Assembly: GCA_003864495.1 (NCBI GenBank)
Contig: ML133395.1
Location: 1,974,873-2,038,872 of the forward strand
Direction of reading: 5' to 3'
DNA length: 64,000 bases
Origin: Nemopilema nomurai
Taxonomy: Eukaryota; Cnidaria; Scyphozoa; Rhizostomeae; Rhizostomatidae
The position numbers were made by a program, and so were the translations under genes. A model generated the notes under the pieces. It was not told the origin of the DNA. It saw only the letters and a program-made list of their open reading frames with translations, and ran no database searches. Shown in pieces: positions 25,308 through 36,707 of this stretch (within the stretch, counting starts at the first letter, position 1; each line of letters starts with the position of its first letter).

Positions 25308-25339
25308 GCTAAGAACTATTACAATGATTCGATCTTCAA

Positions 25340-25356
25340 TCCGGCTCGGTGGACCA
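25340..25356 (-). other. Primer binding site of BEL element
   Basis: Reading the - strand, TGGTCCACCGAGCCGG follows immediately after the 5' LTR. TGG is the complement of a tRNA 3' CCA. The complementary + strand (CCGGCTCGGTGGACCA) looks like a tRNA T-arm and acceptor end. A tRNA-Tyr-like 3' end is the nearest I recall, but the isotype is uncertain. Confidence 0.8.
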
Positions 25357-25780
25357 TGTTCGAAAAGGCAGCAATTTGCCCTTTCGGCGCTGAGTTCAAC
25401 AATAAGAAAAGGAATAAACCTTGAATAACAAACTGGTTATAAATAAATCTTAAAACAACTGCGATGCGTTGCGAAGGCCTCCTAAACGTTCTCTCGATAA
25501 CACTTTCAATCCGCTTATTTTTCTCTTCGTTTTCGCTCTTTTTCTTCTTTCATACTTCACTCATCTCCTACGCTCCTTCCGTCTCTCTCTCCTAAATTAT
25601 AATAACGAGTTATATAGTTAATTGAATACAATAGGGAGGAAAATCTTTTCTCCCTAAAAATGCTAAGAATTTAAATGCAAGTGCATGTGCAAAAGCCAAT
25701 ATCTGAGTGCAATATAAGCGTTGATTACTATACAAACAGCGAATTAACATACAACAGCAAGCTTGGAAACCTTTTTAACA
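25357..25780 (-). repeat. BEL element 5' LTR (right copy)
   Basis: Same 424-bp sequence as the left LTR. It contains the promoter of the element, which reads leftwards. Confidence 0.95.
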
Positions 25781-25785
25781 GACCA
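25781..25785. repeat. Target-site duplication GACCA, right
   Basis: Direct repeat of 19550-19554 flanking the BEL insertion. Confidence 0.85.
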
Positions 25786-28420
25786 CGATAGTTTATTATT
25801 AGTAGCAATCACCTGCATTTTTATCACGTTTCTTAGAAGCTATCACGAGTCAAACGGGAAGTGAAAGCAGGTGTTAAGTTGATAACAGGTTGGTTGCGTT
25901 GGCGGCCGTAGGAGACAAACCTATGCGGATCCGTTCCCATGTAAACGGGGCCTTAGAAATAAATACAAATACAAATGCAAATGCTCTACCTATGTCCTAT
26001 TGCTCCGTCGCCCAGGGTGCTGTCTAAAAGTGGCGACATTTGTCAACCCCTGGCAACAGGGCTGCCAGTGCTAACATAGAGCGGCATCCCAAGCATTTGA
26101 TATAATCAGCTCCTCTAGAGCGCAAGGCTGCGCATTCCGCAATTAAGACATCACTGATGGATTTGGCTTTAATTACGTGCGCCTGCCATAAAATTTAATT
26201 AACATAATAAAAATAAATGACATCGTTAACAGCCACTACTGCTATAAAAAATATTGCTCCTCTCTACCCGTTACAAACAAAATGATTTCGCCTGTCGAAT
26301 GCTGCATTATTTTGAAGCCTTTCTTGTTAAAATTGGCCTAGGTGAATGCATATAGTATGAGCTTCTTGCTTTAAACTGGCTTACCCCTTCACGATTATGA
26401 TTGTATGGCCGGAAAGCAGGCAGCCTGATGATTAAAGCTTTAGATATGGCTACTTCGCTCATTTACTCCAACTAGAGAATTATCTGTGTTGTTCGTTTCG
26501 CACCTTGAAATACTGTAAAAACCTAAATTCATTGAGAATGTGACGCAATGGAGATCCTTCGAAGTAGTTTTCAAGTGACTCCGCCTTATGTTAGATAAAA
26601 GCGAGCCCTAAGCAGACAGATCTTTCTGATTTACTTTGCTTTCTTTGGACGTAAGGAGCATGGGGCATCGAAACTCCTTAAATAAACAAACAGAAAGCCA
26701 CGCAATTGAAGCGTTTTGAAAGCATAAACCTTATTTTATCTGATTTGACCAAAGTTTCCAATGATGTCTGGGCTTAACGATGAAAGCAGTGTTTCTGCAG
26801 AGAATATTGCTGACTAATTCTTTCTTGGTTCGCTTCACAAACAAACTGCACATTTGTGAAGTTATGTCATTTGTGAGCACGTTTCGCCAACACGTCTAAA
26901 AGTCTAGCTGGATTTTTCCCGGTAAAATACTTTGGAGCCTACAGCTTTGGAGCCGAGGAGCCTAAAGAAATGCCTTTAACTGTAGGGAGTTGAAAAGAGA
27001 CGGCAAACATTCAAGAGCACCGATACAAAATGTTGTAGAAAGAGGTAACTGGAATAAAAATGCCAACAAATATGTTGCCGATGACATGCTAAAAATCATC
27101 GAAGGTTGATGTTTGAAAAACGACTTAGAGAAATATTTAATGCTAGCATAAGTCTATAACTTACCCTCTGGTAAACCTATTTTCTGCCAGCATAGTAAAG
27201 AGCAGATTCTGTTTGCTTTAATCTGATGCAAAATTTCCAAAAGTAGTCAGCGACTATTATACTGGTGTCATTACACGTACCTTTCAATTGCTTGACCAAA
27301 TGAAGTCATTTCTATTCACTCAACACGAGAAGAATATTGGCTTGGTTTTGAAAGCCTCTTCTGTTTCTATTATTCATCTATAAATAAATATTTGGTCATT
27401 CCTTGTCTTTTCGTGAAAGAGGAAACATGCCGTCAAAGTGCCTGCAGAAAACAACTTTGAAGAAACGAGCACTTTTCCAGCTTAATTTTTGAAAAGCGTT
27501 TGCGTAATAAAACTTATAGCATTGCATCATATCAAATAAAGATGATTGGTTCTTCTGATTAAAAATCAAGTACGTCAGCTAGCACTCAGCTAATACGTCT
27601 CTCTTTCAACACAACTTTAAAACACGGTTCTGGCCAAACCCTAGAACAATATTCTTCAATGCATTCAAGAAACCAAAAGAGATTGTTGTGGCTATAGACT
27701 GAGCATTGGTAGCCTTTTCATGCTAACGTTGAATTTAAATTAAATGTAGCAAACGAATGATAATTTTTATTCCATTGTACTAAATCGTTAATTGCCCAAA
27801 TCGTGATCGCCGCCATTTCGTTACTGTTGAATTCAAATACGTCATGGGATAATAGTTCAACCTGAGCCTTAAAGCATTAAGATAAATCAAGTTTTTAAAA
27901 AAGTCTCACTCGATATACTTAATAAAAACATTTTTCCGCCTCAGTGGACAGCAAAGGTGTTGCTATGAAGGTGTTGTATACCGAGAAAAGCAAAGGAAGC
28001 TATACATAAGAAAAGGTCTTCATGCGGTAGTCTGACCTGTAAAACTTGAATACATCGAGTTCTTTTACAAGACAAAATACAGCATAAATAGTTGTGAAAT
28101 AAGGCAAGGATGTTAGTTAAAACAACTAAAAAACGCTTTAGACACAATAGCCACATACACGAGACGACTAGAGAGAAAACTATAGAGGTTAGTTTTGAGA
28201 CAATTTTAAAGATCCCTTGCCGCGTGAACAAGAAAAAGACGACTAGAGAGAGAATGATGGGGGCTTTGTGCGTACACTACTGTCCTACAAAATAAAACTG
28301 TCTTTCAATTGTAGGGACATGGTTGGTGCAATGAACCTATGTGCACTGGCTATTCATTTATGACTTCATTATGCCTAGAGCCAATTAACACTGAGTAGTC
28401 CCGATGCGATTGCAAATACG
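25786..28420. other. No recognisable gene; one possible transposon end
   Basis: AT-rich flank. At 25922-25954 the sequence GGATCCGTTCCCATGTAAACGGGGCC followed by TTA looks like the right terminus of a Harbinger-like MITE, but I found no inverted partner in the window. The 96-codon - strand frame at 27941-28231 is hydrophobic but has no supporting context. Confidence 0.35.
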
Positions 28421-30900
28421 TCATATATCAACGATTACGAATATGTCATTGGTTTTATTGTCATCATAAATTTGCATATTAGAATAAGTAATTGCTTTTA
28501 TCTCAGTTCCCTGGGGATGCTTTTGCAAATCAAATGGTTCTCCACGACAAATTGCTTTGATTTTAAAATCATTTTTATCAAATTCGAGTATTTCGATTTC
28601 TTTCGAAGTAAGAAAGGGCTCCGCACAAAACAGGAACAGAACCTCGTCTAGAAACCCATAAAGCAGCGACTCAAGGTCGTGGCCTTCAGCGAGAACCTCT
28701 TGCTCTTGGCTTACTTCGACAGTTTCCAAGTCAGTCATGTAGCCAATCATTGCTAGAGCAGCGAGCTCAAATGACTCCGTTAACGTCTCTCCCCAAGCGT
28801 GAATTTGGACATCGGAAGTGTGGTCAAGATCTAGCGAAGACAAGTGACTCATCAGAATCTCTACCGAAACATATCATGAATGCAGTTTACCAAGCCCTTG
28901 GCTATGTCAGCAGCAAACAAAAATGGCTGCTGATTAAATGTTGTCACATAAAAGGATATCAAGAGACTGACATTTTCTGGTCAAACTGATTCCAAGCTTG
29001 TTTGAACTACAAATTGATTAGAGTAGGCTACATGGTCTCACTTACTCCATTACATCAAGAATAATACCATACAAACAGCAAACAACATTTAGTGGCTTTC
29101 CAACCATTTTGTAGAGAGGAAAGTTTTTTATCATTTAGTCTTTTTAATTTGTGACCATTTAGAACATTAAGTATTTATCCTTTGGCTATAACCATGCAAA
29201 AATTTCAGCAATTATTGAGTAATTAAGTCATAAACTGACAAAATGTTGTACAATTATGATCTCACTGAATCGAATCTATCATTTGTAACTATGAAACCAA
29301 GACATATTGCCATCAAGTTAGGCAATTAGCTTGATAAAATATTCCAATGATAACAGTTATACATATTATATATGATATACTGACAGTAAATACATAAGGT
29401 TGGCAAATGTCTTGCATACCATAAATGCAACCAAATTAACATGTTCTCAAATGTAGAACAAATATAGAAATGAAGTCAACACTGGTGGCGGTAATAAAGT
29501 CACAGCCTTTTCACTACTGCTCAATAAACAGGTAAATTAAAAACCAAACTAGTTATATAGACAGGCATTTTGTCTTATGTGGGTATCACCCTCACCATCC
29601 CCCTTGCCAAATTATTGACACAGGCAGTTGGCCACACATATAAAAGCATGTATTGTCCGTAAGAGAAAGGAGAGCATGTCACAAAGTAAGCTGGCCAAAC
29701 ATGTTTCCTCTTTGTCTGTTTTTAAAATTTGCAGTATTCCTTTATGAAAGGTCAAGTTGCTAATTATTTAAAGCATTATATCCTCATTGTTGATGTGATA
29801 AATCATTACATCAAGACTATGTCACAAATGTTTTCACTAAGCTGGGCAAACATGTTTCCTCTTTGTATGTTCCTAAAAGTTGCAGTATTCCGATATGAAA
29901 GGTCAAGTTTCTAATTATTTAAAGCATTATTTCCTCATTGTTGACATTATAAATCATTACATCCAATTTTTTAGTTACAAACTGGCCGTGATCATGCATT
30001 TAGATAATCAAATGTTAGGCAATTGTTCCGAAATAATACTCCAATTTCCCCTAAGATCCTGAGGTGTTGATTGGGTGATAACACTTGGAAGTATAACCAC
30101 ATGGGCAGTTCATCGCCCTCTTAAAGGCAGCATTGAGAGTTGATGAAAAGTTCTTAAATATTCGTATAATAGTTTTCCTAAGCAATGTAGAACTTTTAAA
30201 AAAGCTTTTGGTAATATGTTATTGCAAAATGTGTCAAACATTTTGAATTACTTTTACAAAAGAAACAATCAAATAAAGGTTGCAAGTACTCTTTGCATGA
30301 TTGACTCAGTATTCTATTCTTATTATAATCTTTGTGGAATCTTTTGATAATGTCATCAAAATATTTTTCATCAAAGCAGCAAAATGATTAATCAATGTTG
30401 CTTTAAACAAACACCATAAACAGAAAATGGTTATGTTAAAGTTGTACAATATTCAATTTGATTTAAAAAAGCACAATGGCTTGTTCTCTCGGCCTCTGTA
30501 TACGATAATTTTCCCTTTTTCCAAGCCTATGATCTTATATTCATTGATGAGCTGTCCTGAAGACTATGGAGTTCGGGATACCTCATAACATTGTTTAGGA
30601 GAGAACGCTATTGTAAGGGTCTCTTTTTATGTTTGTTGGTTACGTAATAACTTAAGCCTGTTGAGTTGTGACAAACGTTTTTGCAGGGCCATAGTAGCTA
30701 TATTTTCGCAAGCTTCTGTTCACATGCAAATTGTGAAATTTCAAAAGATCTGACTTCCAACATCTCTACCCAGACAACAGTAAAATAAAAGCTTAATTAC
30801 ATTCGTAGCCTGCTTTTGAATCGTCATCACACACGGCACTGGAACATTGGCTTTCTTCTTCTTTCGAAAAATTACCTGCACTATTTTCTTCCTCCGCCAT
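28421..30900 (-). CDS. ZBTB8OS: Archease, tRNA-ligase activating protein
   Basis: Two exons. Exon 1 is 30900-30801: ATG, an acidic leader MAEEENSAG..., ending GGC TAC GAA T at donor GTAATT. Exon 2 is 28830-28421, after acceptor 'cttcgctag'. The split codon T+AT restores Tyr and gives GYEYLDHTSDVQIHAWG, the archease hallmark. HPQGTEIKAITYSNMQ near the C-terminus and a terminal IVDI complete the fold. Total is 169 aa, close to the roughly 167 aa of the human protein. Archease is known to promote guanylylation and multiple turnover of the RTCB tRNA ligase in tRNA splicing and XBP1 mRNA ligation. The 1970-bp intron contains a tandem duplication. The ATG internal to exon 2 (28852) is not the true start. 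The promoter is shared with the divergent four-TM gene. Confidence 0.93.
29690..29967. repeat. Imperfect tandem duplication, 151-bp period, in archease intron
   Basis: The block starting 'gctggccaaacatgtttcctctttg' at 29690 recurs at 29841 with scattered substitutions, through 'aaatcattacatc'. Two copies only. The second begins after a short unrelated spacer, so it is a diverged local duplication. Confidence 0.85.
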
Positions 30901-31283
30901 ATTAGTCTCGATTGCGATCGAAGCAATTCTATTCAATGCTGACGGGGGCTCAAAGTTTTCTGCACATCACATGATTGGAAAATTTTCTATTTCCGTTTAC
31001 TTCCTCCAGTGGCTTCAATAAAAGCTAGAGTCGTCTGTAGTCAGACTTTTGAAGAAGCGAAACGTTGCTCATTTTCAAGTTATGCTTAGCTGCTACTCTG
31101 CATTCATTATCAAAGAAAAACCGATTTAGTTTTAAACTGGCATTTTGCTGCAGCGCATTTCTGAACATGGAAACCAACTGGGATTCATGTTGACATTGGA
31201 GTAACTTGCTTATTCACTGCTTGCTTATTCACAAAAAAGGAAACAGTTTATGTTCGTTAAATGCGTACTGATTGCCTTCGAAC
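30901..31283. promoter_or_regulatory. Bidirectional promoter region, archease / four-TM gene
   Basis: Only 383 bp separate the archease ATG (- strand, 30900) from the ATG of the divergent four-TM gene (31284). Both starts are supported by their proteins, so both promoters and 5' UTRs must fit here unless either gene has an untranslated first exon elsewhere. I see no clear TATA box. Confidence 0.6.
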
Positions 31284-31910
31284 ATGCATCCGATTGTGAC
31301 ACGAATATCATTTGGCTTATCGGCAATTTTGGCAGATGTACTGTTTGTTGTCACACTCATCACTGTTGGAAATGAAAGCGAAAGTCACATTTATCTTTGT
31401 AAAGGTAATTCCACGAATGGCACCTGCTGGAACTGGAACTTCGATTCATCCTGCATGTTTGACTTGCTTTTCATCTCAACTATTTGCCTTCATGTGGCAA
31501 TATTTATATTTTTCACAAGCTCCTTTTTGAAATGCTTGTTCCCAGAGCTGGCCTTCGTTGCCCAAAGAAGTTTGTTTTTCAGATGTGCTGGACGCTATTT
31601 CTCTGTATTTCTTAACTTCGTAGCTTTCGTTGTTGCTATAGGGCTTGTTGTATCTGTTGGAATTCATGACAGCTCTGATGCTTCCTGTCATGACACTGGG
31701 CATTTATGGACGAACTGCAAAACAAAGCAAGGTTCCTGCTGGGTCTTTGCAATTTTATGTGTGGGGTGTTTCTTCTCATGTGCTGGACTCTTTCTCAGTG
31801 CAAAAGATGCCAGGATGATGTATCTTGGTAGACAAGATTTTGAGGAGCAGGAGAAGATTTACCAAAGATATATTGATTATGATGCGGTTAGAGACCTAGA
31901 CAGTTTCTGA
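31284..31910 (+). CDS. Four-transmembrane protein, claudin/tetraspanin-like topology
   Basis: A single-exon 208-aa frame. The ATG at 31284 is chosen because an in-frame TGA lies 15 bp upstream (31269-31271). Hydrophobic segments are at about 9-28, 58-80, 106-126 and 151-172, with both termini predicted cytosolic. The first extracellular loop (30-56) carries three N-glycosylation sequons (N30, N42, N45), a CWNW segment and two further Cys. The second loop (127-150) has Cys pairs. The tail is charged and Tyr-rich (YQRYIDYD). Cys-bearing loops in a four-TM protein recall the claudin/PMP22 group, but the WGLW-C-C signature is absent. I do not recognise a specific family. It is divergently transcribed from archease. 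Confidence 0.8.
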   Translation: MHPIVTRISFGLSAILADVLFVVTLITVGNESESHIYLCKGNSTNGTCWNWNFDSSCMFDLLFISTICLHVAIFIFFTSSFLKCLFPELAFVAQRSLFFRCAGRYFSVFLNFVAFVVAIGLVVSVGIHDSSDASCHDTGHLWTNCKTKQGSCWVFAILCVGCFFSCAGLFLSAKDARMMYLGRQDFEEQEKIYQRYIDYDAVRDLDSF

Positions 31911-32231
31911 TCGCATACTGGCACTCACCAAACTAAGCAGTTATTTGCTTCTTGTCCTTGCGTTAAGAACCAATCACTTGTTCATTCATGTAGTTGGCAG
32001 AGGATGATAAACAGTGCTTGAAAATTCACAAACTGACATTGAGGTCTCATTTCGAGTTCTTAATTCTTCACATACAAATGTTAAAACATTATAAATAATT
32101 GGAAGCATTTAATCAATCAATGTTTGTATTAAATCTTGTGTGTCTATACACACTGATAATCATGGAACTAAGAAATGACAGTTGTTAAGTAACTGAATAG
32201 TACACATTTAGACTTAGCCGTCATTGATTCC

Positions 32232-33049
32232 TTAGGCTGCGTTCACACTAAAAGCGTGCTTGCTTTTGATTGCTTGCGCGTGCTTGACAATACATTATGT
32301 GTTCATATTGGTCATTTAATTTAAAGCGCGTAAGAGAGCATTGTTTATTGGAATGCCTTTGGATTTCGTGTTTAAAAAGAGGTTTGTTTACAACACACAA
32401 ACCCTCGAAATGTACCGTTTAGGGCTACCCGAAAACACTTATGTAAATCTTCATATAAGACTTTGACAGCGAGGAGGACTTAACAGGAGGATTGGAGTAC
32501 ACCCAATTAACAAACCCAGAAAAAACCCTAGGTAGGACAATCATCTTTTCCAAGAGATTACAAATGACAAAAAGAAATTTTTCAGTATATGCGGATGAAA
32601 AAAGGAACTTTTGATGTCATGAACTTGGAAGCTGTTCACCATATCTTGTAAAAAACAACAACAAATTCCAGAAAGCTGTTATCACCAGAAGAGAGGCTCG
32701 TACAGGCCCGTAGCCAGGTCTTCAACCATTATTTGTTGCATTATTTGTGCAACCTCTATCCAACATCTCGCTGTAACATCTCTGTTGCAGTTTCAAGGAC
32801 CTCTAGGCTCCCAAATAGCTGGGCACTTTTTGACTTCAGTTATAAAAATTTTGAAATCCATCTTGCCAACACAAGCTTGAAAGCACTTGTAAAAGCATGT
32901 GACTTACCTGACAGCTAACTAACAAGCAAAATTGCAATAGCAAGCATCTTTATATTTGCCAATTTGAACACCAAAAAAGATTTTATAGAAATTATCTGAT
33001 AAAGACTGAAAGTGCTTTCAAAAGATTGTGCAGTGTGAACGCAGCCTTA
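32232..33049. mobile_element. PIF/Harbinger-type MITE, 812 bp
   Basis: Perfect 15-bp inverted termini GGCTGCGTTCACACT (32235) and AGTGTGAACGCAGCC (ending 33046) are flanked by TTA on both sides (32232-32234 and 33047-33049). A 3-bp TTA/TWA duplication is diagnostic of Harbinger integration. No transposase frame is inside, so it is non-autonomous. The sub-terminal regions share AAAGC and TTTTGA motifs in opposite orientation. Confidence 0.88.
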
Positions 33050-33720
33050 GTCTATAAAATAGTCTTTCAAGTCCTTTTTACTGATGAAAAATCTTTTAAT
33101 ACTGTAGCTACTCAAGATGGCATTAGTTCAGTTTTTTAAAGAAACCAAAAAAATTGTTTGTTGTGTCACTTTTAGGCAACAGTTAATAGAATAGTCTGGA
33201 ATAATTCGAAACTTGGATGATATGCATAGGTCAGCCGTCCATGATAGTTTGATCTTGGCAAATTCTTAAAAGTTTCAATTGTCACGTGTTGGTATGTATT
33301 GTACTTATCAAGAAGTACAAAATGTTTTCCACCTATGCCATCTTTAGACTGACTACCTGTATGTTGCTTGTTGGAAGTATTCATAAAATGAGTAAAACTT
33401 TTTGACTATTCATTCACTAATTTCTTTTCTATTATCTTTGTGGGTTGACTCGATTAAACTCCCCAGTAATAAAAAAATTTTACATGTCAAGAAATTCTCA
33501 GAAAAAAACTGACACGTCATCTTTATTTTTCTCAGCAAAAGTGTCGTGAAATATAGTATTTATATTGTAAAATGCTGAATTCAAGAAGATATGCATGCGT
33601 TAAATTGTTAAAAATTGTATTACATTCAAATATATACTTACTAATCTAGATTTAGTCGATTATTACTGCTGATACTTATGTTATGACTTCCAAAATATTT
33701 TACAATAATGATATTTTACT

Positions 33721-36707
33721 TTATGATGCTTTCAGCCGAGTGGTTCGCTGCACTGGCTGCGCGAGCTCATTGACGCGCGACGAAATTTTCGCGTGCTTTG
33801 CCGAATCCCGGACCTTGAATGCGTCCGGATTGAACTGAACGTGATCCATAGCATCTCTGACAATAGGCTGGGACAATAGTTTCATGCGGTCTGTTGTGTA
33901 CGACTTCAGCGCCGTTCGCGGTATTTGCCACTCCACGTCCCTGTTCGCAACAAAACCATCGGGTAGCAGCTTAGGCTTCGACAGTTCTTGAATCCTAGAG
34001 GTCGCTGCCGCGGTTAACGTTGACTTTCTAACTGTCCAAATAGGGTCTCGTATATGGCCGTCTCTTCTGTCCTTTGGGCGCGCTAGCATTTCGGTCCGCG
34101 CGCTTGCATCCCCGCGACGGGCATTTGCAGACACGGGCCACTGAACATCTCTGCACGGGACGTAGCCCGGGTGCGTTCGCTTCGGCTCGGCTAATCGAGA
34201 GACTGTCGCCTTCTCTGCGGCATTTTTTGCGTTGTCGCTGACGTCCCAAATAGGTGAAGACCTTCCACAACCAAGGGCGTAATATGGCCTAACAGATCAA
34301 GTCATGTTGGGAATTTTAGTTGATTTGCACTTAAAAGTAGTTTATATGAAATTCAAAAGAATTAAAAATTATAATAAAACTTTTAAACTAAGACGATGAC
34401 ATATAGATATTTTTCTTATATTCAATGCAACGCAGGCGAAAGAGTTTCACCTCGAAATAGTTACATGCATAACTATTCAGGACAAAAAAACTTTCTAAGC
34501 ATACAAACTGTTTAAAGGATATAACAATAGAATATATTATAAAAACAATACATGTACAACAAGTGACGTTTAATTGAAAGCTTACAGCTGGTCAAAAAAT
34601 TAAAGAGAGGAAACTTAAAAACTTAAAAAAGAGAAAACAAAAAGTTAAAGAAAGAAAACACCTTGGCACTTGCGATGCAAGTTTTGATTCTCATAAAAGA
34701 CGCCTTTCAACGCAAATAGGATTTCCAATATACACATTGGTAGTTATCGAAGTCCATTTTCAAACTTGCTGGAAATCACATATATGCAGATTCATTTGCT
34801 TACGAGCGACACACAAGTTTGCAATTTTCTCACCGGTCATCTCTGTAGCCAGCAGGAACAGTCTTGTGCCTTGAAAGAAGTTCCACCCGTTCTGATGCAC
34901 CCCCTTTCATCGCGTGTGGGCTGACTTGCCATATGACTGAGGAACGCCCACAACTGTACTGAAACTCGGGTCTGTTGGCAAAATAGTGAAGAATGCTTAG
35001 TGGAATAGTTGCCTAGGTCGATGATTGGAGTACTTATTAGGTGTAACAAAATCAACTGTTTACAAAAACTATGCCAAACGTTTTACGAGGCAGAACAAAC
35101 TATGCTAAAGGCAGTAGAAGTTGAAAGCGAGTTATGTGTGTAGCAAATCATAGATTTGCAGAATACAAGACAGCCTGTTGGCGAATCTACAAGACAAAGT
35201 TAGTCAATGATCACAAAAGCAGTTGATAATACTTTAATTTTAAGATTGCCTTGAAATTTTTCTCGCATTCTCCTTGTAAATCCTCTTCAAAGCTTCGCCC
35301 GTGTATGGCTAGCTCTATACTTTGCCTGTCTTGACAATGGTACTTAAAAGATTATGCATTAAACAAAAATGTTCGAAAGAATTTCTGTTTAGAATATAAG
35401 TCATGTTCCGTTGATTTGGCATGCAAAGTATGGCTGCGTGAACTACATCGTGACACGGGGTTGGGGCAAGAAGAAGCTGAGCCAGATTTCATTAATTTCA
35501 TTCAGATTTCATTCCAGATTTCAAGACGGGTTTTTATCATAGAAATACCAAACTAAGAGTAACAGAGACCATAACAGACATTAACATCGATTTTGGGGTT
35601 TTCTGAATTAATACAACCCTTGAATAAAGAGTCTTTTAGAATATGTGATACCACCAGTTTGAGCGACATTTAGACTTGCTATAGTCGGGCAAACGCTGAC
35701 CTTAACAATACCATATGTCAACAATTCTAATTTGAATAAAGGACAAAAATCCTTGGAAAATCAATCAACGCTGGTTGCAAGAGCCTGAGTGAAGGGGTGA
35801 AAAGATTTAGATAGCAAATGGAATTAAAGTTCGAATGTATTTTAAGCGAACAAGCAAGGGGACCCAATCACCTACCTGCTGCATTTTTCTGGGTTGCTTT
35901 CTTGAAGGTTGAGTTTGCTCTTGGCAAGTATCTCAGTTCGACCACTTGGGACCGCCTTCAACGCAGCCTGGTTTAATGGCCACATTGGCTCTTGATTTCC
36001 CCATACCACCTTATGCCTGTAATTAGAAACGAATACCTGTATCTCTGTGTTGACCATGTGACGCTGGCACGTGACATCATTGCACCTCGAAGATGCAAGC
36101 CTTGGTCTCTCCATTCGGAGCTATCGTTTGCGCAGGGGAAAGAGCCTCTTTCCATACAATAAGTTGACAGTCTTTGTATGTTTGACACAACAAAAATTAA
36201 TGTCTCCTTTGAATATGAAGGTTAAGGATGACAATTCAGAATAGCTGCCATCGTCAGCACTGATTTCAATAATAAGAATCTCCTTTGCCAAATCAAAAGG
36301 AGTACTAACTTATCTTTTCAGATAACAAGAAAATTCACTCATTCATTAGTTGACATTTCTTTGCCAGCCAGTGATTTACTGAAAGAACCCTCTTCCAATA
36401 AAACGTCGATGAAAAGGGGAGCATTCCTTTATAAACTCCAAATTTATCTGATTTCTTTTTGGCCTTAACATTAACCGTCTGTCGACTGGTGTACGACCAT
36501 TTTACATATTCCTGATGCCTCTGGCCACAAAAAAACAAACGTTGCCATTTCGTATAGCTCGCTAGATTGAAGACAACAGAGAAAGTGAGAATCGAATCTC
36601 TGTGAGCCATACATAGGGACGAACTCTTTTAAAAAAAATTTCATACTTACTCATATCTCGTTAGCCATTCAGCTTTCGACATCTTTGGCTTAGCTAGCGA
36701 GTCCATT
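33721..36707 (-). CDS. THEG: THEG-family sperm microtubule-associated protein
   Basis: Three secure exons: 36016-35876, 34971-34834 and 34288-33721 (stop TAA). All join in phase 2 at consensus GT-AG sites (AG/A gives Arg, CG/G gives Arg). The protein is a series of short THEG repeats: GRTEILAKSKLNL, ERVELLSRHKTVPAGY, ATVSRLAEPKRTHPGYVP, ARTEMLARPKDRRDG, SRIQELSKPKLLPDG, DRMKLLSQP and SRVNELAQP. Each has the Leu-x-x-Pro-Lys core, with IWDVS-like or W-containing linkers between. The THEG (SPMAP2) family is known from spermatids and sperm flagella, where it associates with microtubules. A likely first exon at 36707-36651 reads MDSLAKPKMSKAEWL, also repeat-like, but its donor phase does not fit the next exon without an indel, so the 5' end is uncertain. 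Convergent with the four-TM gene. Confidence 0.85.

Larger units (their letters stand above)
19555..25780 (-). mobile_element. BEL/Pao LTR retrotransposon, full length
   Basis: The element is 6.2 kb: 424-bp LTRs at 19555-19978 and 25357-25780, both beginning TGTT and ending AACA, with no difference seen by eye. It is flanked by GACCA on both sides. It is oriented on the - strand: primer binding site next to the right LTR, gag-protease frame 25307-23382, pol frame 23508-19993, and polypurine tract next to the left LTR. No envelope frame is present. Identical LTRs indicate a recent insertion. The junction between the gag-protease and pol frames carries a break, so the copy as written does not encode one continuous polyprotein. 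Confidence 0.95.

Noticed and set aside
25325..25356. tRNA gene suggested by a T-arm/CCA-like end
   Set aside because: It is the reverse complement of the BEL primer binding site; no D-arm or anticodon arm is present.
28250..28852. Archease as an intronless retrocopy starting at the ATG at 28852
   Set aside because: The first eight residues from that ATG do not match the family, whereas the exon at 30900-30801 supplies the conserved GYEY in exact phase.
31021..31283. Upstream coding extension of the four-TM gene from TTG at 31272
   Set aside because: TTG is not a plausible animal start here, and an in-frame TGA lies directly before it; ATG at 31284 is used.
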